Assembly (NCBI RefSeq): GCF_009827325.1
Contig: NZ_WTYC01000001.1
Coordinates: 62,001-126,000 of the forward strand
Length of the DNA: 64,000 nucleotides
Direction of reading: 5' to 3'
Origin: Qipengyuania vulgaris
Lineage (GTDB): Bacteria > Pseudomonadota > Alphaproteobacteria > Sphingomonadales > Sphingomonadaceae
Under the pieces are notes generated by a model that worked only from the letters and a program-made list of their open reading frames with translations, was not told where the DNA came from and ran no database searches. Each line of letters begins with the position of its first letter. Position 1 is the first letter of the stretch. Both the position numbers and the translations under genes were made by a program. Positions 1-7,868 of the stretch are shown here, in pieces.

Positions 1-383
1 AGTCCGTCGTAGAAGTTCTCTTCCTGCCGGAACCCGCGCGCGGTGACGCCGGCATAGCTGAAGAAGCTCACGCCGGAGATATTGCGGTAGAGATCCTGCG
101 CATCGCGGGCGCCCTGGTCCTCGATCAGCTGTTCGGTGATCGTGGTGACCACCAGGCTCGATTCCAGCGGCGGCGTGTCGAGCTTGCCCACCGAAATCGC
201 ATCCGCGCGGTAGAGCTTCTGCGCGCGCCCGGTGACGATGATCGTCCCGTCGTCGATGGCCTGCGCGGCGGCGGCCTGTTCTTCCTGCGTTTCAGGTGCG
301 TCGGCGGTCTCGGCGTCCTGCGCTGCGAGGGGGGCGTTGAGCATGGCGAGCGTCGCCGCGCCGATGAGATAGGTGGTCCTCAT
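1..383 (-). CDS. TonB-dependent siderophore-type receptor, N-terminal part (cut by window edge)
   Basis: Only the first 127 codons are present; the gene continues past base 1. The ATG at 383 is preceded by a good ribosome binding site (GGAAGG). Residues 1-21 form a signal peptide ending in an AQD-type cleavage region. A short acidic/Ala-rich linker follows, then a TonB-box-like segment (DDGTIIVTGR) and the beginning of a plug domain (TITEQLIEDQGARDAQDLYR, then the ISGVSFFSYAG and ARGFRQEE region). This layout is that of outer-membrane receptors taking up ferric siderophores with TonB/ExbBD energy. A Fur-box-like palindrome lies just upstream of the start, which fits iron control. The substrate cannot be told from the fragment. 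Confidence 0.85.
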   Translation of the reverse strand, partial: MRTTYLIGAATLAMLNAPLAAQDAETADAPETQEEQAAAAQAIDDGTIIVTGRAQKLYRADAISVGKLDTPPLESSLVVTTITEQLIEDQGARDAQDLYRNISGVSFFSYAGVTARGFRQEENFYDG

Positions 384-394
384 GATTTCCTTCC

Positions 395-409
395 TGCGAA
401 TCATTTGCA
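395..409 (-). promoter_or_regulatory. Fur-box-like operator in the receptor 5' leader
   Basis: TGCGAATCATTTGCA is a 7-1-7 palindrome with one mismatch between arms (TGCGAAT against TGCAAAT). It matches the alphaproteobacterial style of Fur/iron box. It sits 12-26 bases upstream of the receptor ATG, so a bound repressor would block initiation or early elongation. Seen directly; binding is inferred. Confidence 0.55.
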
Positions 410-441
410 AGTCGGCTAGGTCCCACACCTCATCGAGTCAA

Positions 442-456
442 TGATAATGCCTCGCA
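442..456 (-). promoter_or_regulatory. possible second, weaker Fur box
   Basis: TGATAATGCCTCGCA has one good Fur half-site (TGATAAT) and a poor partner arm. It lies about 60-75 bases upstream of the receptor start, in an AT-rich stretch where the promoter is expected. It could cooperate with the stronger site at 395-409. Weak on its own. Confidence 0.3.
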
Positions 457-585
457 ATAGTAATTAACCGGTAACCCTGTCGCCGTCCCGTATCATGTCG
501 GAAGCGCCTCGCCGCGATCCTATTCCGCTTTCCTACGCGCTGTCGCCCCGCCCATTTCCCGGCCTTTTCCTACAGGAGCGCCCGC

Positions 586-1371
586 ATGACCCGCCGCAAG
601 GACCCCGCCGAAACTCGCACCCCCGTCGCCGCAGAGGACCTCCCGCCGTTCGACACCGTCCCCGTCAAATACCGGCACGACGGGTGGACGCCCGCCCGCC
701 AGCGCGCCTTCATCGGTGCGCTCGCCGATACGGGCTGCGTCACCCGCGCCGCGCGTTATGTGAACATGAGCCCCGAGGGCGCCTATTACCTGCGCCGCCG
801 CCCGGGCTCCGAGAGCTTCCGCCGCGCGTGGGAGGCCGCGCTGGATCTCGGCGTGCAGCGGCTCAAGGACATCGCCTTCGAACGCGCGATCGAGGGCCAG
901 CTCAGCCCCGTCTTCATCGGCGGCAAGCTGAAGGGCTTCCGCCGCATCCGCAACGACCGGCTGCTGATGTTCTGCCTGAGGATGAACGCCCGCGACGAAC
1001 GCGGCAAACGCCTCTCCGCGAGTTACTTCGACTCACAAACAAACCACCCGGCTTCATTCACCACCCCCGCCCTCACCCGCGCCGAGAAGGACGACATGAA
1101 CGCCGCGATCGTCGAACATTTCGATCCGGTGGACATGAGCCTGGACGAGATCGAGGCCATGCAGACCCAGCTCGCCGAGATCGCGCAGCGCAAGCGCGCC
1201 GAGGCTGACGGCTCGCCCGAGCATAATGAGGATGCGTCCTTCCTCCAGCTCCGCCATGGGAAGGACTGGAAAGCGATGGGCGAGCTGGAAGACCTGATCG
1301 AGGTCGAGGACGAGCTGGAAGAGTGGAACGAGGATGAAGACCACTGGCGGGCCAATCCGGGGCGGGGGTGA
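586..1371 (+). CDS. helix-turn-helix, terminase-small-subunit-like hypothetical protein
   Basis: 261 residues. The ATG follows AGGAG at a suitable distance. Residues about 25-80 (RHDGWTPARQRAFIGALADT, CVTRAARYVNMS, then an AYYLRRRPG segment) look like the DNA-binding helix-turn-helix seen in phage terminase small subunits and in a family of stand-alone proteins common in sphingomonads. The segment LKDIAFERAIEGQLSPVFIG followed by NDRLLMFCLR is also characteristic of that family. The C-terminus (from about 215) is strongly acidic. There is no large terminase subunit or other phage gene nearby, so a packaging role is unlikely. A chromosomal regulatory or DNA-binding role is an inference only. 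Confidence 0.6.
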   Translation: MTRRKDPAETRTPVAAEDLPPFDTVPVKYRHDGWTPARQRAFIGALADTGCVTRAARYVNMSPEGAYYLRRRPGSESFRRAWEAALDLGVQRLKDIAFERAIEGQLSPVFIGGKLKGFRRIRNDRLLMFCLRMNARDERGKRLSASYFDSQTNHPASFTTPALTRAEKDDMNAAIVEHFDPVDMSLDEIEAMQTQLAEIAQRKRAEADGSPEHNEDASFLQLRHGKDWKAMGELEDLIEVEDELEEWNEDEDHWRANPGRG

Positions 1372-1399
1372 GGAACCAGTGACGCAACTTGCGGGGTGT

Positions 1400-1500
1400 G
1401 CGCTGGTCCGGTCCGCGATCAGCGGACCGCAAGGCCGACCGGCCGCCCGAGCTTATGCGAGGAAGCAAGCGAGCCAGATGGCTCGCGCCCGCAGGGGCCA
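1400..1500. other. structured intergenic block with two perfect hairpins
   Basis: The space between the HTH gene and the convergent HNH gene holds two perfect 7-bp stems. One is GGTCCGC/GCGGACC with a 5-nt loop (1410-1428); the other is GCGAGCC/GGCTCGC with a 4-nt loop (1469-1486). A GC-rich palindromic stretch around 1431-1448 lies between them. Neither stem is followed by a U-tract, so simple intrinsic termination is not convincing. It may be a dispersed palindromic repeat or a structured RNA. Confidence 0.4.
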
Positions 1501-1546
1501 ACAAAAAACTCGAACCTTGGAATGACTTTACCAGACAGCGCTGGCG

Positions 1547-2443
1547 CTACGCGTCGAAGCCGTGAAACTCGCGGTGCCAAGACAAGAACTTGGGATGCGG
1601 GCGATAAGATTCGACTTCCGGCGCCTTCAGCTTCCCTGTCGGATTGATGATGGCCTCGACACCTTCTCGGTCATTGACCTTGCGATGCACGATGATTTCG
1701 AGGTCATCCCTGAAGCCGATTAGACCTCGGTCGAACATCCAATGCGCTGTACCCGAGAGCGCGAGGCCGTTGCGCACGCTGTCAGGGCCGCCATGCTCGA
1801 CCGGACGGATATGTGCGGCCTGCGCTTCCAACCGGCCGCCACCATTGACCAGCTTCCAACCTGTCACCCCACAGCGGCCATCATAGGCGTGCATCACGGC
1901 GCGGCGAAACGCACGATCACGAAATGGCTTGGAGACGAGTGACTGGACAATGGGCCGCTCGATTTCGAACGGTGTTTGATGTTCGCGAACACGGTTATCG
2001 TCGACCACTTCGTCATCGCTGCGCGGCAAAAAGTCCTCATCCGGCAGGCCGAGCGAAATAATCCGTGCAAAGTCGGAGTGCGAAAGCGGGCGGACTGCGG
2101 CTTGGGCGCGACCAGATACTTTGCCTTCGTCATTGAGAACACCGCGCTCAACCTGCTCGCCATTCACGATATGGGGTACAGTCGGCTCGAAGGGCAGATA
2201 GCTACCTTTCTCGATGATCGCCCGATAGCGGTCAGGCTCCGTCGGGTCAGGTCTGATCTCCTCGACCTTCGCCACCGCGAAGAAGCCTTTCGAGTTCGGA
2301 ATTTTGACCGGCTCGCGATAGACAATCCAGTCGCCGACCATTTGCTGCGCTCGGCTGAAATAGCTTTTCGGAAACTGGTAATGCACCTCGGGGATGTCGT
2401 CGTAAATCGACCCATCCTTGTGCATGAAAACGCCAAAGGTCAT
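1547..2443 (-). CDS. HNH endonuclease domain protein
   Basis: 298 residues. The C-terminal part (about 175-270) has an HNH_2-like nuclease core: CGVTGWKL, then AAHIRPVEHGGPDSVRNGLA and HWMFDRGLI. This supplies the paired His and the Asn/His that coordinate metal and attack DNA. The N-terminal half (FSRAQQMVGDWIVYREPVKI, then a GFFAVAKVEEI segment) looks like an EVE/PUA-like module that in other proteins reads modified bases; this assignment is tentative. No methyltransferase or restriction partner lies next to it, so it resembles a solitary, possibly modification-dependent, defence nuclease. The start may instead be the Met at 2425, because the ribosome binding site at 2443 is weak. Confidence 0.7.
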   Translation of the reverse strand: MTFGVFMHKDGSIYDDIPEVHYQFPKSYFSRAQQMVGDWIVYREPVKIPNSKGFFAVAKVEEIRPDPTEPDRYRAIIEKGSYLPFEPTVPHIVNGEQVERGVLNDEGKVSGRAQAAVRPLSHSDFARIISLGLPDEDFLPRSDDEVVDDNRVREHQTPFEIERPIVQSLVSKPFRDRAFRRAVMHAYDGRCGVTGWKLVNGGGRLEAQAAHIRPVEHGGPDSVRNGLALSGTAHWMFDRGLIGFRDDLEIIVHRKVNDREGVEAIINPTGKLKAPEVESYRPHPKFLSWHREFHGFDA

Positions 2444-2551
2444 TCTACAACCCAGCTACCGACGCAAATCGATTGCAATGTCCGGCCCAACTCTGTCGCA
2501 TTTAGCCATTGATCCGTTTTGCGAGTTTCATGATTATTGGCAAGAACGAAA

Positions 2552-3280
2552 CTAATCCCCATCACGCCCCGCACCAGCGGCCAGTCCGCCGCCGACCATC
2601 ATTCCTCCGCCCATACCGCCGCCACCGGCTCCGCCGCCGCCCTGGCCGCGGCCTCCGCCCTGTCCGTCCCTGCCCCGGCCCGAGCCGCCTCCGCCACCTG
2701 ACGGTCGCGTGGGGCCCTGGGCGGGCAGGTTGTCGGCGATGGAGGCCGGAATAGGGGCGAGATCGAGCGAGGCGCGGATGAAGTCGCGCAGGGACACGAC
2801 CAGCGCGTGGGTGTGCACGCGGCGCCCCGCGACGAGTTCGGCAATCGCCTCCCCCGCCAGCCGAACCTGTTCTTCCGTCCCCAGCAGCAGGATATCCGAC
2901 AGCGCGCTTTCCACCGCATCGCGGATGCGGCGGGCGCGGTCCGAGCCGCCCAGCGCCTCTGCCGACAAGTCCAGCGGAACATCTGCGTCCGCAGCATCAT
3001 CGCCAGCATCGCCGCCTTCGCGCGCAGCCTCTGCCGCACGGCGGCGCAGGTCGCGGACATGGGTGGGATCGACCGAGAGATCGCCGGTGAAGGATCCGCC
3101 CAGCGTCTTGTAGGCGGCCATCAGCGTCTTGACGCGTTCGTTGATCTGGCGGTTGGCGCGCTGGCGCTTTTCCTGCACGCGCATCATGATCACCAGCCGG
3201 ATGCCGACACCGATCACGGTGATGAGCGTGAGCCCGATCAGCGTGGTCAATATGCCTTGCCAGCTGCTGAAATCCATCAT
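2552..3280 (-). CDS. single-pass membrane protein of unknown function with Gly-rich tail
   Basis: 242 residues, not a family I can name. One transmembrane helix lies near the N-terminus (about 9-31, ILTTLIGLTLITVIGVGIRL). It is followed by a basic, coiled segment (about 32-70). A soluble acidic/Ala-rich helical domain (about 85-180) includes an ESALSDILLLGTEEQVRLAG segment. The tail after about 185 is nearly all Gly with Arg/Asp/Met and should be disordered. Met1 and Met2 are both possible starts. It lies 20 bases upstream of the DUF6481 gene on the same strand, so the two may be co-transcribed. Confidence 0.6.
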   Translation of the reverse strand: MMDFSSWQGILTTLIGLTLITVIGVGIRLVIMMRVQEKRQRANRQINERVKTLMAAYKTLGGSFTGDLSVDPTHVRDLRRRAAEAAREGGDAGDDAADADVPLDLSAEALGGSDRARRIRDAVESALSDILLLGTEEQVRLAGEAIAELVAGRRVHTHALVVSLRDFIRASLDLAPIPASIADNLPAQGPTRPSGGGGGSGRGRDGQGGGRGQGGGGAGGGGMGGGMMVGGGLAAGAGRDGD

Positions 3281-3300
3281 GCGCAGAGTGTCAGCCTCCC

Positions 3301-3630
3301 TCAGCCCTTCTTCTTGCGCTTCTTGCGCGCAGCATATTTCGCATCGCGCGCGGCTTTCAGTTCTTCCTCGGTCGGTTCGGGCACGGCTGCGGCTGCTGCG
3401 GCGGCTTCGGCGGCGGCAGCCTTCTCGGCCTTGGCCTGCGCGATGGCTTCGCGCTTGGCGGCGCTCTTTTCCTTCGCGGCGGCTTCGCGGGCTTCCTGCG
3501 CGGCCTTGCGCTTGGCGATGGTCGCTTCGTCCATCTTGGGCTTGTTGGCGAGTTTCTTCAGCGCCTTTTCACGGGCCTTTTCGGCAAGTGCCTGGCGTTC
3601 TTCGAAGGTAGGTTGCTTGAATGAAGGCAT
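3301..3630 (-). CDS. DUF6481 family protein
   Basis: 109 residues, highly charged. The N-terminal signature FKQPTFEERQALAEKAREKA is typical of the small alphaproteobacterial DUF6481 family. Most of the rest is Ala/Lys/Glu-rich helix, likely a coiled coil or single alpha helix (about 15-90), ending in a basic tail (RKKRKKKG). No enzymatic motif is visible. The family's function is unknown; the basic tail would permit nucleic-acid or ribosome binding, but that is a guess. It follows the membrane protein at 2552-3280 in the coordinate sense and is downstream of lepA in transcription direction. Confidence 0.75.
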   Translation of the reverse strand: MPSFKQPTFEERQALAEKAREKALKKLANKPKMDEATIAKRKAAQEAREAAAKEKSAAKREAIAQAKAEKAAAAEAAAAAAAVPEPTEEELKAARDAKYAARKKRKKKG

Positions 3631-3698
3631 ATTCGGTCATGTCGTTTCTGGTTGGCCAGCATTGAACCGGCTGGATTTCGGGCCGCGCGGGCGGAGGA

Positions 3699-5516
3699 TT
3701 ATTCCTCGCCCATACGCAGCGCGGCGATGAAGGCTTCCTGCGGGATGGACACGTTACCATATTCGCGCATCCGGGCCTTGCCCTTCTTCTGCTTTTCCAG
3801 CAGCTTTTTCTTGCGGCTGATGTCGCCGCCGTAACATTTGGCGGTCACGTCCTTGCGCATGGCGGCGATGGTTTCGCGGGCGATCACCTTGCCGCCGATC
3901 GCGGCCTGAATGGGCACCTTGAACAGATGGCGGGGGATCAGTTCTTTCAGCCGTTCGCACATGCCGCGGCCGCGCTGTTCCGCCACGTCGCGGTGGACGA
4001 TCATCGACAGCGCATCGACCGGTTCGTTGTTCACGAGGATGCTCATCTTCACGAGGTCGCCTTCGCGCAGGCCGATCTGTTCATAGTCGAAGCTGGCATA
4101 GCCGCGGCTGATCGATTTCAGGCGGTCGTAGAAATCGAACACCACTTCGTTGAGCGGCAATTCGTAGGTCACCTGTGCGCGGCCGCCGACATAGGTCAGG
4201 TCCACCTGCACGCCGCGCCGATCCTGGCACAGCTTGAGGATGGAGCCGAGATATTCGTCGGGCGTGTAGATCACTGCCTTGATCCACGGTTCCTCGATCT
4301 GTTCGATCCGGCTGGGATCGGGATAATCGGCCGGGTTGTGCAGCATGATTTCCTGAGCCGGGTCGGTCCGCGACTTGTTGAGCTGGATCCGGTAGACCAC
4401 CGATGGCGCGGTGGTGATCAGGTCCAGATCGTATTCGCGCGTCAGGCGTTCCTGGATGATCTCCAGATGCAGCAGGCCGAGGAAGCCGGCGCGGAAGCCG
4501 AAGCCCAGTGCCGCGCTGCTTTCGGTCTCGAAGCTGAAGCTGGCATCGTTGAGCCGCAGCTTGCCAATGCTCTCGCGCAGCTTCTCGAAATCCGCCGCGT
4601 CGACCGGGAAGAGGCCGCAGAAGACCACCGGCTGCACTTCCTTGTAGCCGGGCAGCGCCTTGTCCGCCCCGCCCTTCACCGTGGTGATGGTGTCGCCGAC
4701 CTTGGCCTGTTCGACTTCCTTGATCTGCGCGGTGATGAAGCCGATCTCGCCCGGGCCCAGTTCGGGCAGGTCGGTGCGCTTGGGGGTGAAGCAGCCCACG
4801 CGGTCGATCAAATGCTGCGTGCCGCCCTGCATGAAGCGGACGTTGAGGCCCTTCTTGATCACCCCGTCCATCACGCGCACGAGGATGACCACGCCGAGAT
4901 AGGGGTCGTACCATGAGTCGACCAGCATGGCCTTGAGCGGGGCGTCACGGTCGCCCGTGGGGGGCGGGATGCGCTTGACCAGCGCCTCCAGCGTATCTTC
5001 GATGCCGATGCCCGATTTGGCGGAGGTGAGGACGGCGTCCGACGCGTCGAGGCCGATGATGTCCTCGATCTCGGCCTTGACCTTTTCCGGTTCCGCGGCG
5101 GGCAGGTCGATCTTGTTGATGACGGGGACGATCTCGTGGTCGTGCTCGATCGACTGGTAGACATTGGCGAGCGTCTGCGCCTCGACCCCCTGCGCCGCGT
5201 CCACGACCAGCAGCGCGCCTTCGCAGGCGGCGAGCGAGCGGGAGACCTCGTAGGCGAAGTCCACATGGCCGGGCGTGTCCATGAGGTTCAGCTCATAGGT
5301 CTCGCCATCCTTCGCGGTATAGTTCAGGCGCACGGTCTGCGCCTTGATGGTGATGCCGCGCTCCTTCTCAATGTCCATGTTATCAAGGACTTGCTCGGAC
5401 ATCTCGCGATCAGTCAGCCCCCCGCAGACCTGGATCAACCGATCCGCCAAGGTAGACTTGCCATGGTCGATATGGGCGATGATGGAAAAATTGCGGATCT
5501 TGGAAAGGTCAGTCAT
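3699..5516 (-). CDS. lepA: elongation factor 4 (ribosome back-translocase LepA)
   Basis: 605 residues, the usual EF4 length. The GTPase domain has G1 AHIDHGKST (about 14-22), a switch region ending in [10 protein letters not shown]3 DTPGH and G4 NKID. EF-G-like domains II, III and V follow. The LepA-specific C-terminal domain is recognised by [19 protein letters not shown] near residues 550-575. LepA binds ribosomes during translation and helps in stalled or high-salt states and in subunit biogenesis. It is transcribed toward the DUF6481 gene, 68 bases away. There is nothing unusual in the coding sequence. Confidence 0.98.
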   Translation of the reverse strand: MTDLSKIRNFSIIAHIDHGKSTLADRLIQVCGGLTDREMSEQVLDNMDIEKERGITIKAQTVRLNYTAKDGETYELNLMDTPGHVDFAYEVSRSLAACEGALLVVDAAQGVEAQTLANVYQSIEHDHEIVPVINKIDLPAAEPEKVKAEIEDIIGLDASDAVLTSAKSGIGIEDTLEALVKRIPPPTGDRDAPLKAMLVDSWYDPYLGVVILVRVMDGVIKKGLNVRFMQGGTQHLIDRVGCFTPKRTDLPELGPGEIGFITAQIKEVEQAKVGDTITTVKGGADKALPGYKEVQPVVFCGLFPVDAADFEKLRESIGKLRLNDASFSFETESSAALGFGFRAGFLGLLHLEIIQERLTREYDLDLITTAPSVVYRIQLNKSRTDPAQEIMLHNPADYPDPSRIEQIEEPWIKAVIYTPDEYLGSILKLCQDRRGVQVDLTYVGGRAQVTYELPLNEVVFDFYDRLKSISRGYASFDYEQIGLREGDLVKMSILVNNEPVDALSMIVHRDVAEQRGRGMCERLKELIPRHLFKVPIQAAIGGKVIARETIAAMRKDVTAKCYGGDISRKKKLLEKQKKGKARMREYGNVSIPQEAFIAALRMGEE

Positions 5517-5569
5517 TGCGCCGCCCCATTAGCGCCGCTGCGCCGCCCTGTCAGCCGGATTCGCGCGTG

Positions 5570-7777
5570 TCAGCCTTCTTGCGGACCGCCGCCCTGTTTC
5601 GGCGCGTTGGCCGACAGCTTGAACTGGGCGAAACTTCCCGGCGAAGCCTCGGGCGCCTGGCTGTATTTACCAGGCGGCAATGCGGTGAGCGGCGCACCGG
5701 CGGCTGCCAGCGCATACGGGCTGACGCGGCTCCTCGTGCAAAGTCCACCTGCACCGTCGTCGACCAATTCCTGCTCGAACTCGACCCCTTGCGTGTCATC
5801 CATAGAACGGCGCACCGTACAAACGGCGAGTTGACCTTGTCCGAAATCGAGAACGAACTGAGTTCCGACCGGAACGTCTTCCAAGCCTTGGATCATCGCG
5901 CCTGATCGCGACATGTTGCGTAGCGTCACTTCGTAATAGTGGTCCTCGTGGATCAAACCTATCTTGCGGAAGACAGTGCGGCGACTTGCTCGCTGGTTTC
6001 CCTGATCCGTCGGGACGAGCGTCCATTCGCCCTGTGCGATTTCTTCCAGCACGGTTTGCTGGCTAACAGCTTCGGAAAAGACGTAGCCCTGCACCTGGCC
6101 CACGCCGATCTTCTTGAGCTCGGCCATAACGTCCATCGCATGGACGCCGGTTGCTACAGTTTCCATACCCATCGCGCCGGCCAGCGCGACCACTGCACGG
6201 ACGAGCTCCATATCGCCCAGTTCGTTGCCCATTACCGGTTCGAAGAAATTGGCCCCGATCTTGAGTGCGTTGAACGGCGCGCGGCGAAGATAGCTCAGCG
6301 AGGACAGGCCGGTGCCGAACTGGTCGAGCGTCAGGCGAACCCCCAGTTTGAACAACGTTCCGAGCGCAGCATCGATTTGGCTGGCATCACCAAGCAAGAC
6401 AGACTCATCAAGTTCGAGATTCAGCCTCGCGGGATCCAGGCCGGTTTGATCCAGCACGCCTGCTACCATTTCGACGAAGCCGCTGGCCTCGAACTGTATC
6501 GGCGAAATATTCAGCGAGAGGCGAAGTCCTTCGGGCCATTGCACTGCCTCTTCACAAGCTTTCCGCAATGCCCACTCACCGATCGGAATGATAAGCCGAC
6601 TGCCTTCCGCGACTGGAATAAAGGTCTCCTGGGATACCCGACCGCGGTCCTCGTCTTCCCAGCAATATTGAGCCTCGAGAGCGACGACCCTGTTACTACC
6701 GAGTTCAACACATGGCTGATATTCGAGCGTGAAATTACCAGCCTTGATTGCCTCGGCCAGGTCGTCTTCCATCCGCTTACGCAGGTTGGCTTCATGTTCG
6801 AGATCTGCCGCATAAAATCTGAATTGACCCCGCCCACCATTTTTGGACGCGTAAAGAGCAAGATCTGCTGCGCGTGCCAGTTCATCGCGCTCGACGCCAT
6901 CGTAAGGGGCGACTGCCACGCCGACCGAACATCCGATGCTGCAACGCCCTTCTTCAACCGAGTACGGTTGCGAAAGCATCTGGATGATTTTCTTTGCGAT
7001 TTCGCCTAGTTCGCCGCGGTCATCCATGTCCGGAATAAGGACCTGAAACTCGTCGCCGCCGAGCCGGCCAATCTCGCCTCGTCCGGCGATGACGGTGTTC
7101 AGACGCTCGGCAACCTGCTGCAGCAACTTGTCGCCAGCCGAATGGCCGAGCGTGTCGTTCACCTGCTTGAAGCGATCCAGATCCAGCATCAGTAACGCTG
7201 CGGCCCGTTTGGCGCTGCGGAATGTCTGGAGGGTGGAATCAATCCGGTGCTCCATCCTATGACGATTTGCCAGCCCGGTCAGCGTATCGAATTTTGCGAG
7301 GCGGCTGGCTTCTTCTTCGCTACGAAAATCTTCGGTAACGTCCGTCGCCGTGCCCCGAAATCCAACGAACTCGCCCGCATCATCGTACATTGGCCTACCG
7401 GTAAGACGGAGAACGAGATCGACACCCTCGTCTGGAGTTTCAACCGTCAGTCCTGCGAAGCTCTTCCGCGTACCGAGTTTCAGTCCGAGTGAGCGCGCAT
7501 CGCCATCCCCGGGAACGGGCTGAAGCAAGTGCTGCAAAGGCAAATCAAATGCCTTTCGGCCCAGTTTTTCGCTGATAGCCGGACTAAGATAACTGAGAAT
7601 CCCGCGAGCGTCTGTCGCCCAGAAGCAAGCTACTCCCGTACTTTCCAATTGTTCGACTATTGCAAGTTTAGCCGACCCCGAAAATTCGAGCGTGCGCTGA
7701 TGCTCCTGACCTGTCTGATCTGCAAAATCAGCAGATTTGCGGCCCTTGAAGAAGTCCGTAAAGGGCATAGCACCCAT
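5570..7777 (-). CDS. PAS-GGDEF-(degenerate EAL)-PilZ c-di-GMP protein
   Basis: 735 residues (or 732 if it starts at Met4). Order: PAS sensor (about 40-150), GGDEF domain with an intact GGDEF at 240-244 and LMLDLDRFKQVNDTLGHSAG, EAL-type domain (about 345-600), then C-terminal PilZ with RRTVFR and NMSRSG. The EAL part is damaged. The signature is EAQ (368-370), the DDFGTG motif is DQFGTG (Gln486), the KxD motif is KIG (Gly508), and the general-base Glu of AEG is Thr543. Phosphodiesterase activity is therefore unlikely, while diguanylate cyclase activity should remain. No RxxD inhibitory site precedes GGDEF. It lies 91 bases downstream of its intact paralogue (7869-10088), which suggests tandem duplication and divergence. 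Confidence 0.9.
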   Translation of the reverse strand: MGAMPFTDFFKGRKSADFADQTGQEHQRTLEFSGSAKLAIVEQLESTGVACFWATDARGILSYLSPAISEKLGRKAFDLPLQHLLQPVPGDGDARSLGLKLGTRKSFAGLTVETPDEGVDLVLRLTGRPMYDDAGEFVGFRGTATDVTEDFRSEEEASRLAKFDTLTGLANRHRMEHRIDSTLQTFRSAKRAAALLMLDLDRFKQVNDTLGHSAGDKLLQQVAERLNTVIAGRGEIGRLGGDEFQVLIPDMDDRGELGEIAKKIIQMLSQPYSVEEGRCSIGCSVGVAVAPYDGVERDELARAADLALYASKNGGRGQFRFYAADLEHEANLRKRMEDDLAEAIKAGNFTLEYQPCVELGSNRVVALEAQYCWEDEDRGRVSQETFIPVAEGSRLIIPIGEWALRKACEEAVQWPEGLRLSLNISPIQFEASGFVEMVAGVLDQTGLDPARLNLELDESVLLGDASQIDAALGTLFKLGVRLTLDQFGTGLSSLSYLRRAPFNALKIGANFFEPVMGNELGDMELVRAVVALAGAMGMETVATGVHAMDVMAELKKIGVGQVQGYVFSEAVSQQTVLEEIAQGEWTLVPTDQGNQRASRRTVFRKIGLIHEDHYYEVTLRNMSRSGAMIQGLEDVPVGTQFVLDFGQGQLAVCTVRRSMDDTQGVEFEQELVDDGAGGLCTRSRVSPYALAAAGAPLTALPPGKYSQAPEASPGSFAQFKLSANAPKQGGGPQEG

Positions 7778-7868
7778 GTGCTCTCAACCTTGTCGAAGCG
7801 GTGTTTGGTTGAACTGGAATAGCCAGAAATGGTTAGCATCGAGCTAACGTCACAAGCACCTGGATTGG

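Noticed and set aside
586..1371. Prophage packaging gene
   Set aside because: The protein resembles a terminase small subunit in its DNA-binding part, but no other phage gene or attachment site is present.
1410..1486. Intrinsic terminators for the HTH gene
   Set aside because: The two stems are strong but lack a T-run on either strand.
3927..4916. Long plus-strand open frame (329 codons) inside lepA
   Set aside because: It is antisense to a fully conserved gene and its composition follows lepA codon bias; no family features.
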